From Rhynchopus euleeides (lineage: Eukaryota; Euglenozoa; Diplonemea; Diplonemida; Diplonemidae), in NCBI GenBank assembly GCA_963210315.1, contig OY723254.1, positions 712,379 through 776,378 on the forward strand: 64,000 bases of DNA, written 5' to 3'. This document shows positions 22,987 through 34,805 of the stretch, piece by piece. The translations under genes were made by a program, and so were the position numbers. Below the pieces are notes generated by a model that ran no database searches, had not been told where the DNA came from, and worked only from the letters and a program-made list of their open reading frames with translations. The stretch's first letter is position 1; every line of letters starts with the position of its first letter.

Positions 22987-24600
22987 TTTGAGCTCGAGAG
23001 CAAGCCTCTCACACCACCGCCCTCCGACCCCCCTCTCCACCCCCAGGTGCAAAATTTTTTTGCATCCGGAAAATGTGTTCTTTTGAATGTTTGAGCACAT
23101 CCAAGACCGGGAACATAAAATTTTTCTGCCAATACCAAGTAGGGTCACAATAAAATCCAAAAGAAAAAAGTGCAAAAAAATAGTGCAAAAAAATATTTTT
23201 TCCCCAAATTCCTATTTTCATTCCGTGAAATAGATACACGCCTGCACCATCCACTGCCTTTTTTTTTTTTAGGGGGCCCGGTGCCTGCGCGCGTCCTGTC
23301 GTACTGTGGCTGCTTGGTGGGGCTAGCGCAGCAGGTTCTACTTTTGCTTCTACGGGCTCTTAGCACTGTAACATGAACTACACAAACAACAAAGCTCTAG
23401 GGCAAACAAACCGCGCACTGGCCGGGGTTGAGCTGCGTGGGGCTCCGTGCTGGCGGCATGAACAAGGGGCTGTAGGCAAATCTACCATTCACAAGGGGCA
23501 GCCCGCTGGTGAGGGGAAAAGGGGGCGAGGTAAAGGGGGGGGGGCAGGGGGGGAGAGGCGAAAGCGACTGACAGCGAGGGCGTGGACCGACTCCGCTGGC
23601 GCATTCACCGGAAGAAAGGGGAAGGGGGCACGGGGGTGGGGAACGGGAGGGGGGGGGGGAGGGGCGAAAGGAAAGAGGGGGGGGGGGGGGGGAGCCGACC
23701 TACGGCTATCTCGCTCCCCTGGCGGCCCTACTCCCCTGGCTCTGGGACCCCTGGGAACTCCGCTGCGAAGACCCCCGCGCCCCTGGCCGGCTCGCCCGCG
23801 CCCGCTTGCCTGCCCGCGCCCTCAGACGACAACAGACCACGTTGCGGCAGATCCACTGCTCATGGGTCCGAGTGACGACGATAGCAATGACGATGGCTCC
23901 ATAGCAAAGATGGCTACCACTGTCAAAGCTCATCTGGAACAGAAACTGTCCCAGATGGAAGTCTCCTGTATAAATACAGGGTTCGGGGTTACCACGAGTG
24001 TAACGCAGATACGTGCAGGTGTGTCAAGAGAGTGTGCAGCTCACAGCAGTTCCGCATCCTCCTGGTTGCTGAACTCCACAGTCCTAGGACGACGAAGAGG
24101 ACGACGAGGGTCGACGTAGGCTTATCTTACGCTACGGCAGGGGTGGACTCAGCCACCCCGGGGGCAGGTTGAACAGGTTGTGTGGTTCCACTGATCAACA
24201 TGTAGGTCGGCCTGTCTGATAAGACTCAGCCACCCTGCGGGTCAAGTGATTACAAAAGGGTGCCTATTTGACCAAAAGGCAAAATTTCCTCCCGCCATGC
24301 TCCCGTACCACAGAGGCTGTTGTGTTTTGCCTCTGTGTATGCGTACGTTTTGCGATGACGGGGTGTGGAACCTGGCGTAGACCGAGCTACAACCAGGAAC
24401 CAACGGCCCAACTCGGCGCCGTGGGTCAATTTTTGTGAAAAGGCCTTGACCAGAGGCATCCCCCTAACACTAAATTTGCTCTGTTTCACCTGAACCGACC
24501 AACCAGGCACCGTGAGGAGGCATCAGAGCCCCTCGTGGACAGCCGCAGCACCCTTCCTTTACTAACGTCAGGTTCACCACTAGCACGAAGCATCACTGTT
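22987..24600. other. Spacer with G homopolymers, no gene supported
   Basis: A T-tract lies near 23265, and several G runs of 8-14 lie between 23530 and 23695. A Pro/Ala-coding-like GC-rich stretch follows at 23710-23820. A pair of CTCAGCCACCC motifs flanks 24150-24230. None of the ORFs carries a recognisable domain. Confidence 0.4.
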
Positions 24601-24605
24601 TTACG

Positions 24606-24922
24606 TCAGGTATGGCAAATGCCCACCCAAGGAAGTCGAGGAGTTTGAGCCGTTGGAAGTTACCAGAGGGACAAGCAAGAGGGATCTGCAAGCAGTGATG
24701 TCTGTTGTACCCTTGGACCACATTAAACTCAAACTGAACCCTCAGTCGTCCTTGATCGCCCGACAAGGTTCCTTTCAGCTTTCTAACAGATGGGTACTGC
24801 AACTGTCCAACTATCTACAGACTCACATCCCAGAAGGTGCAGTCCAGGTTCCACAGAGCAAATTAAATGTTAGCATTTCTGCACAACTACCGGTACGCAA
24901 ATCGCAGCGGCGGTGGAAGTGA
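24606..24922 (+). CDS. Hypothetical ORF, possibly transposon-derived
   Basis: A plus-strand frame of about 100 residues (open before ATG 24653) runs to TGA 24920-24922: ...VMSVVPLDHIKLKLNPQ..., then SNRWVLQLSNYLQTHIP. It is less repetitive and less GC-skewed than its surroundings, but no motif identifies it. It lies 500 bp downstream of the 3' end of the hAT-like transposase on the opposite strand, so it may be a remnant of the same or another element. Confidence 0.2.
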
Positions 24923-25416
24923 CTGACTCGAAAACGGCGAGGTATCAGTCTTGACGCTGGAAAATTCCGTTCGGAAATACCAAACACATCCACAGAAAGT
25001 GGAAGGAATGGGCGCCAAGATGATGCGAACGATTTTTGGGGGGGGGAGGGGGTGGACTGCTCTGTATCGTGATACCCGCGAGGGCAACCAAATGCAGAAC
25101 AGGGAGGCACAGGCGCACACACGAAGGCAGCACACAAGTGGCAAGTGGCAGGGGCTGGGGTCTGGGGCTGGGGCGCCGCGCGATTCGCTTCTCCTGACTT
25201 TCTGATCCGGCAAACTACAAACACAAAAGCAGTACATGCACTGCAACAACAACCTCCGAAGGGAGCCACAATACCCTCGTGACTCCAAAGCAGCTGATGG
25301 CATCGGAGGGCAATCAGCATCATACGACGTCTCACAGCTGCAGAACAAGACGTCAGACACAGACAGCAAGGAATACGATATACACACACACGGACGCACA
25401 CACTGTGCCGGACAAA

Positions 25417-27777
25417 TCACTCCTCATCGTCACTCTCAGCGTCATTCACACGGAGTGACGGGAATGTCCGCCGGAAGCCACACTCCTTGCCGTACGCACC
25501 TCGCACATCTTGATTGATGGCCAAGAGCGAGAGCTTTGCGTGGGAGTCGCGGGACATAGCACTCCGGCACACGGGGATGGCTTGCATCATGACAGAGAGT
25601 GCGCTGTCAGGTGCTGTGCAGGAAGGGGGCAAGGTGAGGAGAAACAACACACGCTCAGCAAGAGGCTTGAGCGTCTCGTTGGTAAGCTGGCGTTTCCAGA
25701 ATACCCTCTCTGAGCCGACCTCGTGCTCCGACACTGCCGAAGTGTACGCCTGGTACATGGGCGCGGTGACGTCGAAGCCGATGTGCTTGCCGAGGTCTTC
25801 GCGTGGCAGCAGGTCATCCAGCATCTCCAGGGTCTCGTACCCCTCCGGAGTCAGCTGGCGCACAGAGAGGTAGAACCCCCGGCCCGTTTCCGAGGATTCG
25901 CGCCACCGGCTCTGCAGACCGTTGTAGAAGGTCTTGGACACGCGGGCTGCGAGTCCATCCCCCGTGCTCGCCCTCTGGAGGATGTCGATCAGCTCCTCCA
26001 CCTCCGCGTAGATCGTCGCCGATCCAACCGTCCCGGGTGCCTGCGCGTTGCTGTACCGCGACAAAGCGGCTCTTACCGGCGCCGCGGCACGGACGAACTC
26101 CGTCAGCATGTCCTGAAGCGCCTCAGAACCGACGGTCTTCAGCAGCACAGCAAGCTTCTCGAACGTGGGGGGAGTGTAGGCATTGCCAATCCCGGTAGCC
26201 ATGTACGAGTACAGCATGGCGACACGCTCTTCAAAGTGCTCCGCGCAGTCGAGCATGCTGACGAAGCGTGTGTCGTAGATCCGGGGTGCACGTTTGATGG
26301 CCACCGCCTCCTGCAGAGTGCTCTTCATGTCGGCGTGTGCTGCAGACATCAAGCTGCAAAGCTCCCCAAACGTCTTTGCGTTGGCAATCGCATCCTTGTG
26401 CGCCTCGGTCACCGCGGCCTTGCAGAGGCCCTTCATCTTGTCCAGAAGTTTGTCCTGTTCCCGCGTTGTCGTCGATGCCGACTGCTTCCGCAGCTTCGCC
26501 AATAGGACACCCGCCGTGTGTGTCTGGGGGTCGCTCTGCACACTTCTTTGGTGGTCCCGCCACTTGTTCTGCTTTTTCGCGTCACCAAACACGTAGTTCG
26601 TGAGGTGGAAGAAGTCGAGCAGGGGGTCCTCGGCGGCCTTCATCATCCGACGAACATCGGAAAGGGTGTTGTTCAGCAGGTGAGCCAGGCAGGATACGTA
26701 CGGGATGTGAGCCTCTCCTGCTAGGTCGCGCGACATCTTCACGTTCGACCCACCACGATCGCTGCGCACGACCCTCACCTGTTCAATCCCCACACCGACA
26801 GCAGCGAGAGATTCCTCCAGCGCGGTGCGCACCGTAAGACCTGTAAACGGGACATCCGAATACTGTAGCGGCAGCGCAACGGACGTTGTAGCGGTCTGTG
26901 CAATGAACAACACGACATTCTGACCCTGGATCGTCGAACCACAGTCGTGGACGATGCTCAGATCTTGTCCTGCGAGCATATCGGCAATCGTGTCGAGGTG
27001 GTTGTCGTAGACGGTCGCCCCGCTCCTCTGCCAGACCTTCTGCATGTTGACGTCTTCTGGGATGGTGAGCCCAGAGACGGCACGGAAGACCTGCGTCGCG
27101 CCACGAAACGAGAGCCCTGCCATCGTGCACACCTCCAGCAGCGTTTCCCGGACGTTGGAGTTTGCTGGTGCGGGTCGGTTGCTCGAAGGTGTGGATCGGT
27201 CGGCTGCTGGTGTGGATCGGTCGGCTGCTGGTGTGGATGCGTCACGGTTTGGCGTTGAGGCGTCGACTGGGGTCGTTGCATTGCGACCGTGGCCCTTCGT
27301 ACCCACGTGGCTCGTGAGGTCGTGCCTGTCGACGCCGGGTGCAAACGCCCACTTGCACGGAGCACACACGGGCACCTCCTGCTCGTCGCAGCATCTCGCC
27401 GTGGCCTTCGCGAACCTGTACCCGTCGGTCGTGGCCTCCGCTTTCGTCTTGACTGAAAGCCACTTGAACTCGGAGAAGCGGGTCGACAAAGACTGGGCAG
27501 GCTGCAGCTTCGGGGGGGTCAGGTCAGCTTGGCTGCTGAGGCTCTCGGCGAGGGCGGCCTTTGCCGGGCGGCGCAACTTCCCCGTCGGCGTGCGCAAGGC
27601 CACTGCGCTGGCGGCGAGCTCCTTCTTCTTCCGTCCGAGAGCAATCAGGCGGGCGATCTTCGGCATGAGGGGGGCTTTCTCATTCTCTGTGAGGACCCCT
27701 TCAGCGACGGCCAAATCGATCAGCGGCTGCCTCTTCCGCTTCACCTCCTTCAGCACCGCCTCAATGGCGTCGTCGAT

Positions 27778-27809
<32 letters not shown>

Positions 27810-28011
27810 TGTCAGTGGTGGGGTCCGGTTCCGGGGCCGCTACCTCCGCCTTGCCTCGGCGAGGTTGCTTGCGGCTCTTGCCGCCGTCGCCATCGCTGTC
27901 GCCGTCATCCGCATCATCCCTCGCCCTCTTCCCTCCTTTCTGCCCTGGTGCTGCATCACCAACGAGCAGGAAGGAAAAAAAAATGAGGAGTAACAAAAGA
28001 GTACGGTGCAT
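25417..28011 (-). CDS. hAT-like transposase with BED-type zinc finger
   Basis: One uninterrupted 864-residue frame starts at ATG 28011. After a hydrophobic leader (MHRTLLLLLIFFSFLLVG) come basic and acidic low-complexity stretches, including a run of 12 Asp encoded by (GTC)n at 27773-27808. A zinc finger CAPC...HDLTSH...H follows near residues 215-240, with three STPAADR-type repeats near 265. The hAT RNase-H-like catalytic core has HDCGS near 355 and SDRGGSN near 420, followed by CLAHLLNN near 440. A helical insertion and a C-terminal region follow; I did not find the third acidic residue with certainty. It would cut and paste a hAT element in the nucleus. The leader is odd for a nuclear protein; it is pyrimidine-rich at DNA level and ends in GATGCAG, so it may be an unspliced acceptor region. 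No terminal inverted repeats were identified. Confidence 0.75.
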
Positions 28012-28066
28012 GTTTGCTGTTGTGGAAGGTTTCTCTGCCGGGTGTGTGTATGCGGCGCAGTTACGT

Positions 28067-28087
28067 GGGGGGGGGGGGGGGGGGGGG
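28067..28087. repeat. 21-base G run upstream of the hAT ORF
   Basis: A homopolymer of about 20 G on the plus strand, i.e. poly-C on the coding strand, lies 56 bp upstream of the transposase ATG and 5' of a CA-rich leader. Confidence 0.85.
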
Positions 28088-28255
28088 CGGGGCGGGGTTG
28101 TGGGGTCCAAGTCACGTGCGGTATATGTGAGGTGAAATAGTCGGGTCCAGCAAAAACTAATGACATCGGGTGGATCGCAAAGGGGAAGGGGGCAACGGCA
28201 GCGTGCAATGTGCAATGTGCAAAACTCTCAAGTCATCTTACCACCCACCTACACC

Positions 28256-28432
28256 TGACCCCGGGGGGGTCCCGGGATGACCCCGGGATACCCCGGGGTC
28301 ATCCCGGGATTTCCCGGCCGGGATCCCGGGATTCCCGGCCGGGAAATCCCGGGAATCCCGGGAATCCCGGAATTTCCCGGAACCCGGCCGGGCCCGCCCG
28401 GGATCCCGCCCGGGGGGCAAACCGTGGAGAAA
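28256..28432 (+). repeat. CCCGG-rich cluster element, copy 2
   Basis: About 175 bp of CCCGGG/CCGGCC units end in CCCGGGGGGCAAACCGTGG. It is the inverted relative of 20765-20912. A G run of about 26 follows at 28447-28472. Confidence 0.8.
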
Positions 28433-28479
28433 GAGGCTATGCCTGAGGGGGGGGGGGGGGGGGGGGGGGGGGCGTCACT

Positions 28480-29555
28480 AATAGGAATGTGCTTCAAACG
28501 CAGAACACCTGCCCCCGCAGCACAGGCCCTCATCCCCGTGCGGAGGGCGTTCGTGTGGTGAAGAGTCTCGTGGCAAATCGTAAAAAAAGAGAAAAATAAT
28601 GCAACCGGGCGAATCACAAAGAGAGGGGGGGACAGCGACAGTTGGTGTTCAAAACCCTGAACAGTGTTCAACACCCCTTCAAAAACTATCGGCATTCCAT
28701 TCCGGGTCGTGAAGCGACAGCAAGAAGAAGAAAAAGAGTTGGAGCTGCGCTCCAATTTTGTGCGAATGAAAAAAAATATGACAACAAACAATGCCTGTGC
28801 CTGGAGTTGTTTTGTTGGAAGCGCAGGCATGAGCGGGAATGTCAAAAGAAAACACCCAGCCCAGCAGCTGCAAGACTCAAAAATACGGGGTGACTGGGAG
28901 GGTTTTTTTCCCCAGAGAGCTGCGTTGAATTATATGAAGAGATACGGACACATCCCTCCCTGATGTAGCCTTTTGGCGGGGATTTTTTTGCAATTTTGTT
29001 GCTGAACATACGGACGGGTCTAGTTCTTTCCTGCCCCTGCCACCCCTCTCCAAAAGAGGTACGGTGGCCTTGGTATGCCCGAGAGCATGTTCCACAAACA
29101 TAGCACGGCTACCGTGGACCCATGCATGCCGTGGGCGTATGTTCTTAGGGTTTCCGAAGTGGGTGTTTCGCGGGGCGAAGGGATGCCAGGAGGATGTCTT
29201 GGACAGGAGCATGTCTTGCATTCCCACCTATGTTCAGCAAAAAAAATGAAACTCCCACCAAGGCCCGGAGGGGTTTTGGGACGAGGCCATGAACAAAAGA
29301 TATGCAACGAGCTCGGGGCGGCAAACCTCTTGCCCCTGTGCAAAAGAGAAACCTGATATTTTAATTGTTAGGAGGTCACCCCAAAATACCGAATTTACCG
29401 TTTTTACCGCTAGTTTACCGCTGGGCCTTTGTCACAATACCGGTTTTTTACCGGTAACCGGACATGGGACACGCGGGACAGGCGGACCGGTAAAACCGGT
29501 AGGTGGCACCGGTTTTTTTGTGTCCCCTCAAAACTTTTTTGGCGGTTTTCTGGTG
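28480..29555. other. Spacer, no gene supported
   Basis: Mixed AT/GC DNA. Around 29385-29520 there are about eight TTTACCG/ACCGGT units (TTTACCGCTAGTTTACCG, ACCGGTTTTTTACCGGTAAC), a degenerate short-repeat tract. Both strands carry only short ORFs. Confidence 0.45.
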
Positions 29556-29559
29556 GACC

Positions 29560-29700
29560 GTCTATAGGGGGACCCTTTTCAAAAAATTTTCCGGGGTGGG
29601 CCTATTTTGCATATTTGAGCCCGATTTCAAAGGAATTTCTGAGTTTTGAGCCCGTTTTGAGGCCTAAAACGCGTCATCGAATTTCCATTTTTCTGCCCAT
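29560..29700 (+). repeat. Dispersed repeat family B, second copy
   Basis: It matches the reverse complement of 20560-20700. It is followed directly by two strong GC hairpins at 29738-29790 (CGGGGGGCTTCGCCCCCCG and TGGGGGGCTCCGCCCCCCAC) and a C run of about 20 at 29795-29812. Confidence 0.7.
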
Positions 29701-30102
29701 ACGGGCAGGGACTTGGCCAAAATAGCTCAAAAAATTTTCCGGGGGGCTTCGCCCCCCGGACCCCCCATGTGGGGGGCTCCGCCCCCCACGCCCCCCGCCC
29801 CCCCCCCCCCCCCACCTCCCTCCCGGCCGGGGGCCGGTTCGGTCGGTCGTCGGCTGCGCCCAAAGGGCGTGCGGTAGCCGACGCCCTTTTGTGCTCGCCT
29901 CCTCCCTCCGACACCTCGTCGATCTCTTTCCTGCTTGGTCGGTACCGAAGCCGTCTCGACGCCCTGACTTCCAGGTTTGGAGAGGGGTGCGTGAGGGTTG
30001 CGAACGTGCGTGCCCGGGGGGGCACCCGTCAGTGAGTTATTGAGTGAGGGCGTAGGGCGCAGCAGCCGTGGCAACGCGGAGCAATGTGTCCCTTCAGCGC
30101 CA

Positions 30103-30153
30103 CCGCGAAACCTCCCGTTGGTGGTCGTCGGCCACCAACGGGATGTTTCGCGG
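30103..30153. repeat. 22-bp-arm stem-loop
   Basis: Left arm 30103-30124 (CCGCGAAACCTCCCGTTGG...) and right arm 30132-30153 are complementary except for one base, with a 7-base loop TCGTCGG. It lies in a gene-free stretch and could be a fold-back element or a structured RNA. Confidence 0.8.
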
Positions 30154-32770
30154 GATTACTGCTGCAGACGAACGACCAATGGCGGCGGCTCCACATACTG
30201 ACCGGAGTCGACACGTGGGCCCCCCGTGGTACCCAGCGTGCCGCCGTCAGTCTCCTCGCGGTCGACTTCACCTTGGCGAAGCGGAGGTGTGCCGCTCACA
30301 GGTGCCACCATCGCATGCCGCGTCGTGGTGGATGGTGGAGCGTTGCAGTGCAGTGTGCTCACTTCTCGCAGCATCTAGCTGGCGGTGGGTGGCACGTGCT
30401 GGAGCTGCGCGACTTCCAGGTTGATCTGGTGCAGACCTGAGGATGGCGTGGCTGGCGCAGGGAGGTACAGTGGGACGCCCGGACCGGCACTCCTGAGGCC
30501 GTCTGCCATGTCCTCCCCCCGCGCGCCCGGGCGGTGCCTTCGCTTGCTGTCGAGCGACCGAGTCTCTGGGGTACGGCTTCAAAAGTAGACCGTGCCTGGC
30601 ACCAACGACCTGTGTCCGTGCGTTGCTGACCGTGCACTGCTCTCGTTTCGAGTCCCTATCAGCAGCACCAAGTCGTACATCGCCGTACTGGGCTGTGCCG
30701 GTCCCCTAACCCCGTCTCCGTGTCGCAGGGGGCAGTGGGTGACCACGGGGTGGATTCCCTAACACCCCACCCGCGAGGCCGGGTACAGGAAGCGTCCCCA
30801 AAAATTCTGGAATTTGAAAAATGAGCTCACTTTGCTAAACTGGACCCAACTCCCCACACTCTTTTTTTTGGTCATTTTCCCCGATTTTACCGGTTTGTCC
30901 CCGGATGTCCCCCCGTGTCTTAAGGTGACCTCCTTACACACACAACTTTCGCGCGGAAAATGCCATTCAGCTCTGCCAAACATGCTCTACACGCCACCCC
31001 CTTCATCAGGCAAGTGGGTTTGTAAGTGTGTGCGGAAGCGTCAACGCATCAAACGAGGTATCAACCAGTAGAGAAAGAGCGGCAGAGTTGAAGTGACACT
31101 TTTCCCCACACACACCTCCGAAGTGCCTGCGAGGTGGGGAGTCGTACAAACAGTGAGGAGTCCACGGGGTGAAGAAAGGTTGTGCTCGGCATGCAAGTAA
31201 AGGCGGCGATGCAAAAAGAAAAGTATCTCGGATGGAGTCGGCATCGGAGGGGAAACTGGAGTGCTCTATGGCGCGCACCAATGTTGATCCCATGCTCTCT
31301 CCGCAACCTTGAAAAGGACATCCTCGCGAACTGTGAAGGACTGCCATGCAGCGCAGCTCATACTCCGTTTCGCCTATCAACGCATGAACTAACTGCCCTT
31401 TCTCAAAAGGGGAAAAAGAGGGCCCGACCCCGATTTGCGAGGTTCTCACGCTGTTATACGCTTCGGAGCACCGCCGGGTATCATGCTACTTTGCAGAAAA
31501 AGACTTGGAGTTGCGTTCTTTGTTTGTACGAACGGTGCCTGCTAGTGCATGTGTGCAGGATACCGAACGCTGCCACGAGTCTTTTTAGTGCGAAAATCTA
31601 GCTGTTCTTGCAAAAAAAATGATGTGCAATTGGGTTTCGAACCACCTGCACTCGCAGGGGGTGGTGTATACTGTCCTTCATGTGATTACATCACAAATCC
31701 AGCAAATGCCCAGCAGGGTCGGCATAGGCTTGAAGGAGACAAGAGAAAGGGTGGGTTGGCTAGCTCAAAGAAAAAGAAAGGGGTGATCCTGTGGGTGTAC
31801 GAACGGGTGCCGTCCCTGCTCGTGCATGTGCAGTATATCGAATGATGACGAGGGTCCCTTGTGGGAGAGGTTTGCTGTGCTGGCAAGGAATACACCAGAC
31901 AGAAGAAGAGATGTGTGTAGCAGAGACAATGTTCAAATATCAAGTACTCGGGGTTTCTGATGTGCACCCGTTGCAAGGTGTTGCAAAAGAACCACCAGGC
32001 CGTTGTTTGCTTGCGCAAGCAGTGCTGCAGTCTCGAACGTGTCACTTCATCAAGGCGGATGTGCCTGCCCCAGAAGACCGACCAAAGCGAGAACAATACT
32101 TTGAGTCAAATTGACTGCAGCACGGTGGATGTTGGTGGAAAACTGTCCTCAAAAAGAAGTCCAGCCAGAGCGCGGCCGCGCAAATACGACAGTTGCTTTG
32201 AAAGAATAAGTCGAGTGCACCGAGCCGAGTGCCGTCGAGTGGCTCGGGATGTGACAGTGCAGTGAAGCAACGACAACAGCAGGAGCCAAAGATTGTGAGG
32301 GCTCCTTGCTTGTTCAAAAGAGGCAAGGCAGTAGCAGAAAAGCCGCGCTGACCTCAAGAGCGGGGTTGCTACAGCCGACCAGACCCCTCACCTCGACAGA
32401 GCAGTCGCCTGCCGGATCCGAGATGAAGAGGTGTTTGCTTCAGCACACACGATCCAGAAAGAGGCCGCCTGTCAATTTATTGGGCAACCAATGCCCGTGG
32501 TGCGCATGAAAAGTGATGGCGATACTGCATAAGGTTTTTCACCCGCCACACAGGGCGACCAGCTGGTATTGCCCATGAGGAAAGGATGAATGCACACTCT
32601 CTTCTAGCACACCTCCACACACAGAAAACAAGACAAGCCAGCGGGGTGGTCCGACCTCCAGTCCCCTGTCGTACACTCACAGTGGCGTTGTGTCGTTGCC
32701 TCTGTCACTTGATTCATGCAGCCCACACAATTGTGCGCCTGGAGTTGTACACAGACTTGTCCGTATGCGG
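30154..32770. other. Spacer with a truncated fold-back repeat, no gene supported
   Basis: No convincing ORF. The segment 31500-31620 repeats the right half of the fold-back element at 43190-43370 (GACTTGGAGTTGCGTTC, GTGCCTGCTAGTGCA, GTGCAGGATACCGAACGC, TTCTTGCAAAAAAA). A more diverged piece is visible at 31793-31850. Confidence 0.5.
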
Positions 32771-32773
32771 CAT

Positions 32774-32888
32774 GATCGGGTGTGATTCGTTGTGATTTGT
32801 TGTTTTTTTCCCCAGCCTGATTACCCCAACAGTTGGGGTAATCAGGCTGGGGAAAAAAACAACAAATCACAACAAATCACACCCGATC
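32774..32888. repeat. 115-bp near-perfect palindrome
   Basis: Arms of 57 bp (32774-32830 and 32832-32888) are complementary with one mismatch around a single central A. The outer part is GATCGGGTGTGATT, then TTGTGATTTG units; the inner part is CCCCAGCCTGATTACCCCAAC. One arm recurs inverted at 40790-40839, so the right arm here and that copy act as inverted ends of an 8-kb island. Confidence 0.92.
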
Positions 32889-33985
32889 GTCAGCTGATTG
32901 AGGGTGTGATATGAGGGTTCTATCCAACAAGGATATCAAGGCGGCACTTTCAAAGTCCTGCCAAGGACAGCGCCACGTGGGTGTGTGCTTCTGATATATG
33001 TTATGTCATCATGTGAACCCTCCCCAGCGTGTGCCAACATCCCTGACACGCTCACGAAAAGCATGACACGGAGAAAACAGGTGCCGAAACAACCTGCCGA
33101 GCACACGGGTGGTGCCACGTTGATCCACGCAGCGATCTCCCATGACAGGAAGCCTTGTCGCCACGGCAGAGTCGCCGCAGACTGTGGGAGAGGTGTCGCC
33201 AGTCACCTTGAGGTTGCAGTGTGTCATCAGGCTAAGACCCGTGCCCTCTTCACCTCCCCTATTAGGTTGCTCCCATATCGTTGCCTGCTTTGGGGCCTGA
33301 AGGACATAGGGGTCCAGCAGGCACGTGAGCATCGCAAGGCATGAGTGGCTGGTTCAAACTCCTGGTGCAAGCACCCGTCATGGTCTGGGGAAGCCCTCCC
33401 AGGTAGTTTAACGTCTTGCCCAGGACAACAAATCACACCCGATCGTCAGCTGATTGAGGGTGTGATATGAGGGTTCTATCCAACAAGGATATCAAGGCGG
33501 CACTTTCAAAGTCCTGCCAAGGACAGCGCCACGTGGGTGTGTGCTTCTGATATATGTTATGTCATCATGTGAAACCCTCCCCAGCGTGTGCCAACATCCC
33601 TGACACGCTCACGAAAAGCATGACACGGAGAAAACAGGTGCCGAAACAACCTGCCGAGCACACGGGTGGTGCCACGTTAATCCACGCAGCGATCTCCCAT
33701 GACAGGAATCCTTGTCGCCACGGCAGAGTCGCCGCAGACTGTGGGAGAGGTGTCGCCAGTCACCTTGAGGTTGCAGTGTGTCATCAGGCTAAGACCCGTG
33801 CCCTCTTCACCTCCCCTGTTAGGTTGCTCCCATATCGTTGCCTGCTTTGGGGCCTGAAGGACATAGGGGTCCAGCAGGCACTTGAGCATCGCAAGGCATG
33901 AGTGGCTGTTTCAAACTCCTGGTGCAAGCACCCGTCATGGTTTGGGGAAGCCCTCCCAGGTAGTTTAACGTCTTGCCCACACCCG
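32885..33985. repeat. 556-bp tandem duplication (two copies)
   Basis: The segments from 32885 and 33441 are about 99% identical over some 540 bp, from GATCGTCAGCTGATTGAGGG to GGTAGTTTAACGTCTTGCCC. Both copies keep an ORF of about 115 residues on the plus strand (32985-33344 and 33554-33901). It has no recognised domain and is probably passive. Confidence 0.92.
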
Positions 33986-34005
33986 ATCACAACAAATCAC
34001 AACGC

Positions 34006-34233
34006 CAAATGTTGTCGTCGCGAAGATTGCGCCTCAGTATCAGCAGGCGCAATCTCCGGCTTCCAGTGTGTGTGTGTCCCCCCTCCTTTACAGCGCAACG
34101 AGGAGGAGAGCGAAACCGTGTGGTGTCACGTAGAGCAAGAGTAGGATAGCGGGCCCGGTTCCTCACGGTATGGTCCTTCGGGGCCAGGCTGCGATGCCAG
34201 CACGCTAACCCAAATTGCAATACAAATGTTGTC
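34006..34233 (+). mobile_element. LINE 3' fragment, copy 1, with target duplication
   Basis: A 207-bp 5'-truncated copy (34017-34223) is nearly identical to 40550-40757. It ends in CCCAAATTGCAATAC and is flanked by CAAATGTTGTC on both sides (34006-34016 and 34223-34233). The structure is typical of target-primed reverse transcription. Confidence 0.85.
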
Positions 34234-34303
34234 CCCCTCACCTCCACTTCCGCGGATTAGCTCGACGAGTAGCTCTTACGCACACGAGGCGAGGGATAAG
34301 GTG

Positions 34304-34446
34304 GGAAGAAAGTCTTGCTGGCCTGAGACTAGCTATCTTAGGTTCCATTGATCCTGGCTCACACCTGATGAGGCGCACCAGGGGAGGTTGTAGTGTGTTG
34401 GCGCCGAAACACAGCAAGCACCGGAAGACCGACGCGTGGCGTGCAT
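34304..34446 (+). ncRNA. Hammerhead-ribozyme-like core, copy 1
   Basis: CTGATGAG at 34365-34372 and CGAAAC at 34405-34410 close a 5-bp stem II (GGCGC/GCGCC) with a 24-base loop. This is the canonical hammerhead catalytic-core spacing. Flanking CTTGCTG (34314-34320) and CAGCAAG (34412-34418) can pair as stem III, and TGAG/CTCA could form a short stem I. The junction is enlarged, and a U-H cleavage site directly after stem III is not obvious, so the copy may be inactive or use another fold. Confidence 0.55.
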
Positions 34447-34805
34447 GGTCTTTTGTTTTGTCTCTCTCTTTCTCTTGATTTGTTCTGGGATACCGGTGTT
34501 CATGCTAGGCTCCATGAGTCCGACTTGATCGCCACAAGCAAACAGTTCTGGAGCCTTTGCTGCCGCCAGGTCACGCACGTCTCTGCCCGCCTGCTAACTA
34601 CGATATGCTACAGGACCTCTCGTGGGTTCATCGTAGTGGCAGCCTATTCCTTTGTCTCAGGGCCTGGAGATGTGACCCGGGGTGGTCGGAGGGGTATCAG
34701 ACGGGGTAACATTCTCTTTCTCTCTTCTGGATGCATGACAAGGGGCGCAGTACATGAGCTTGTGCTCAGGCTGTGAGCTCCACACAAGAAACACACGCGC
34801 GCGAC

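Noticed and set aside
31620..31660. GGGTTTCGAACC-type T-loop motif
   Set aside because: The flanks do not form a T-stem or acceptor stem on either strand.
33340..33365. tRNA-like GGTTCAAACTCC (B-box-like) in the 556-bp duplication
   Set aside because: No A box at proper distance and no cloverleaf can be drawn; the second copy has a changed base in the motif.
32985..33901. ORFs of 119 and 115 residues in both duplication copies as real genes
   Set aside because: Openness in both copies follows from their near identity; no domain, no splice or start context, and an equally open antisense frame exists.
34349..34362. TTGATCCTGGCTCA, identical to the start of bacterial 16S rRNA (27F site), in both repeat copies
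   Set aside because: The match stops after 14 bases and the following sequence is the hammerhead-like core, not rRNA; coincidence is more likely.
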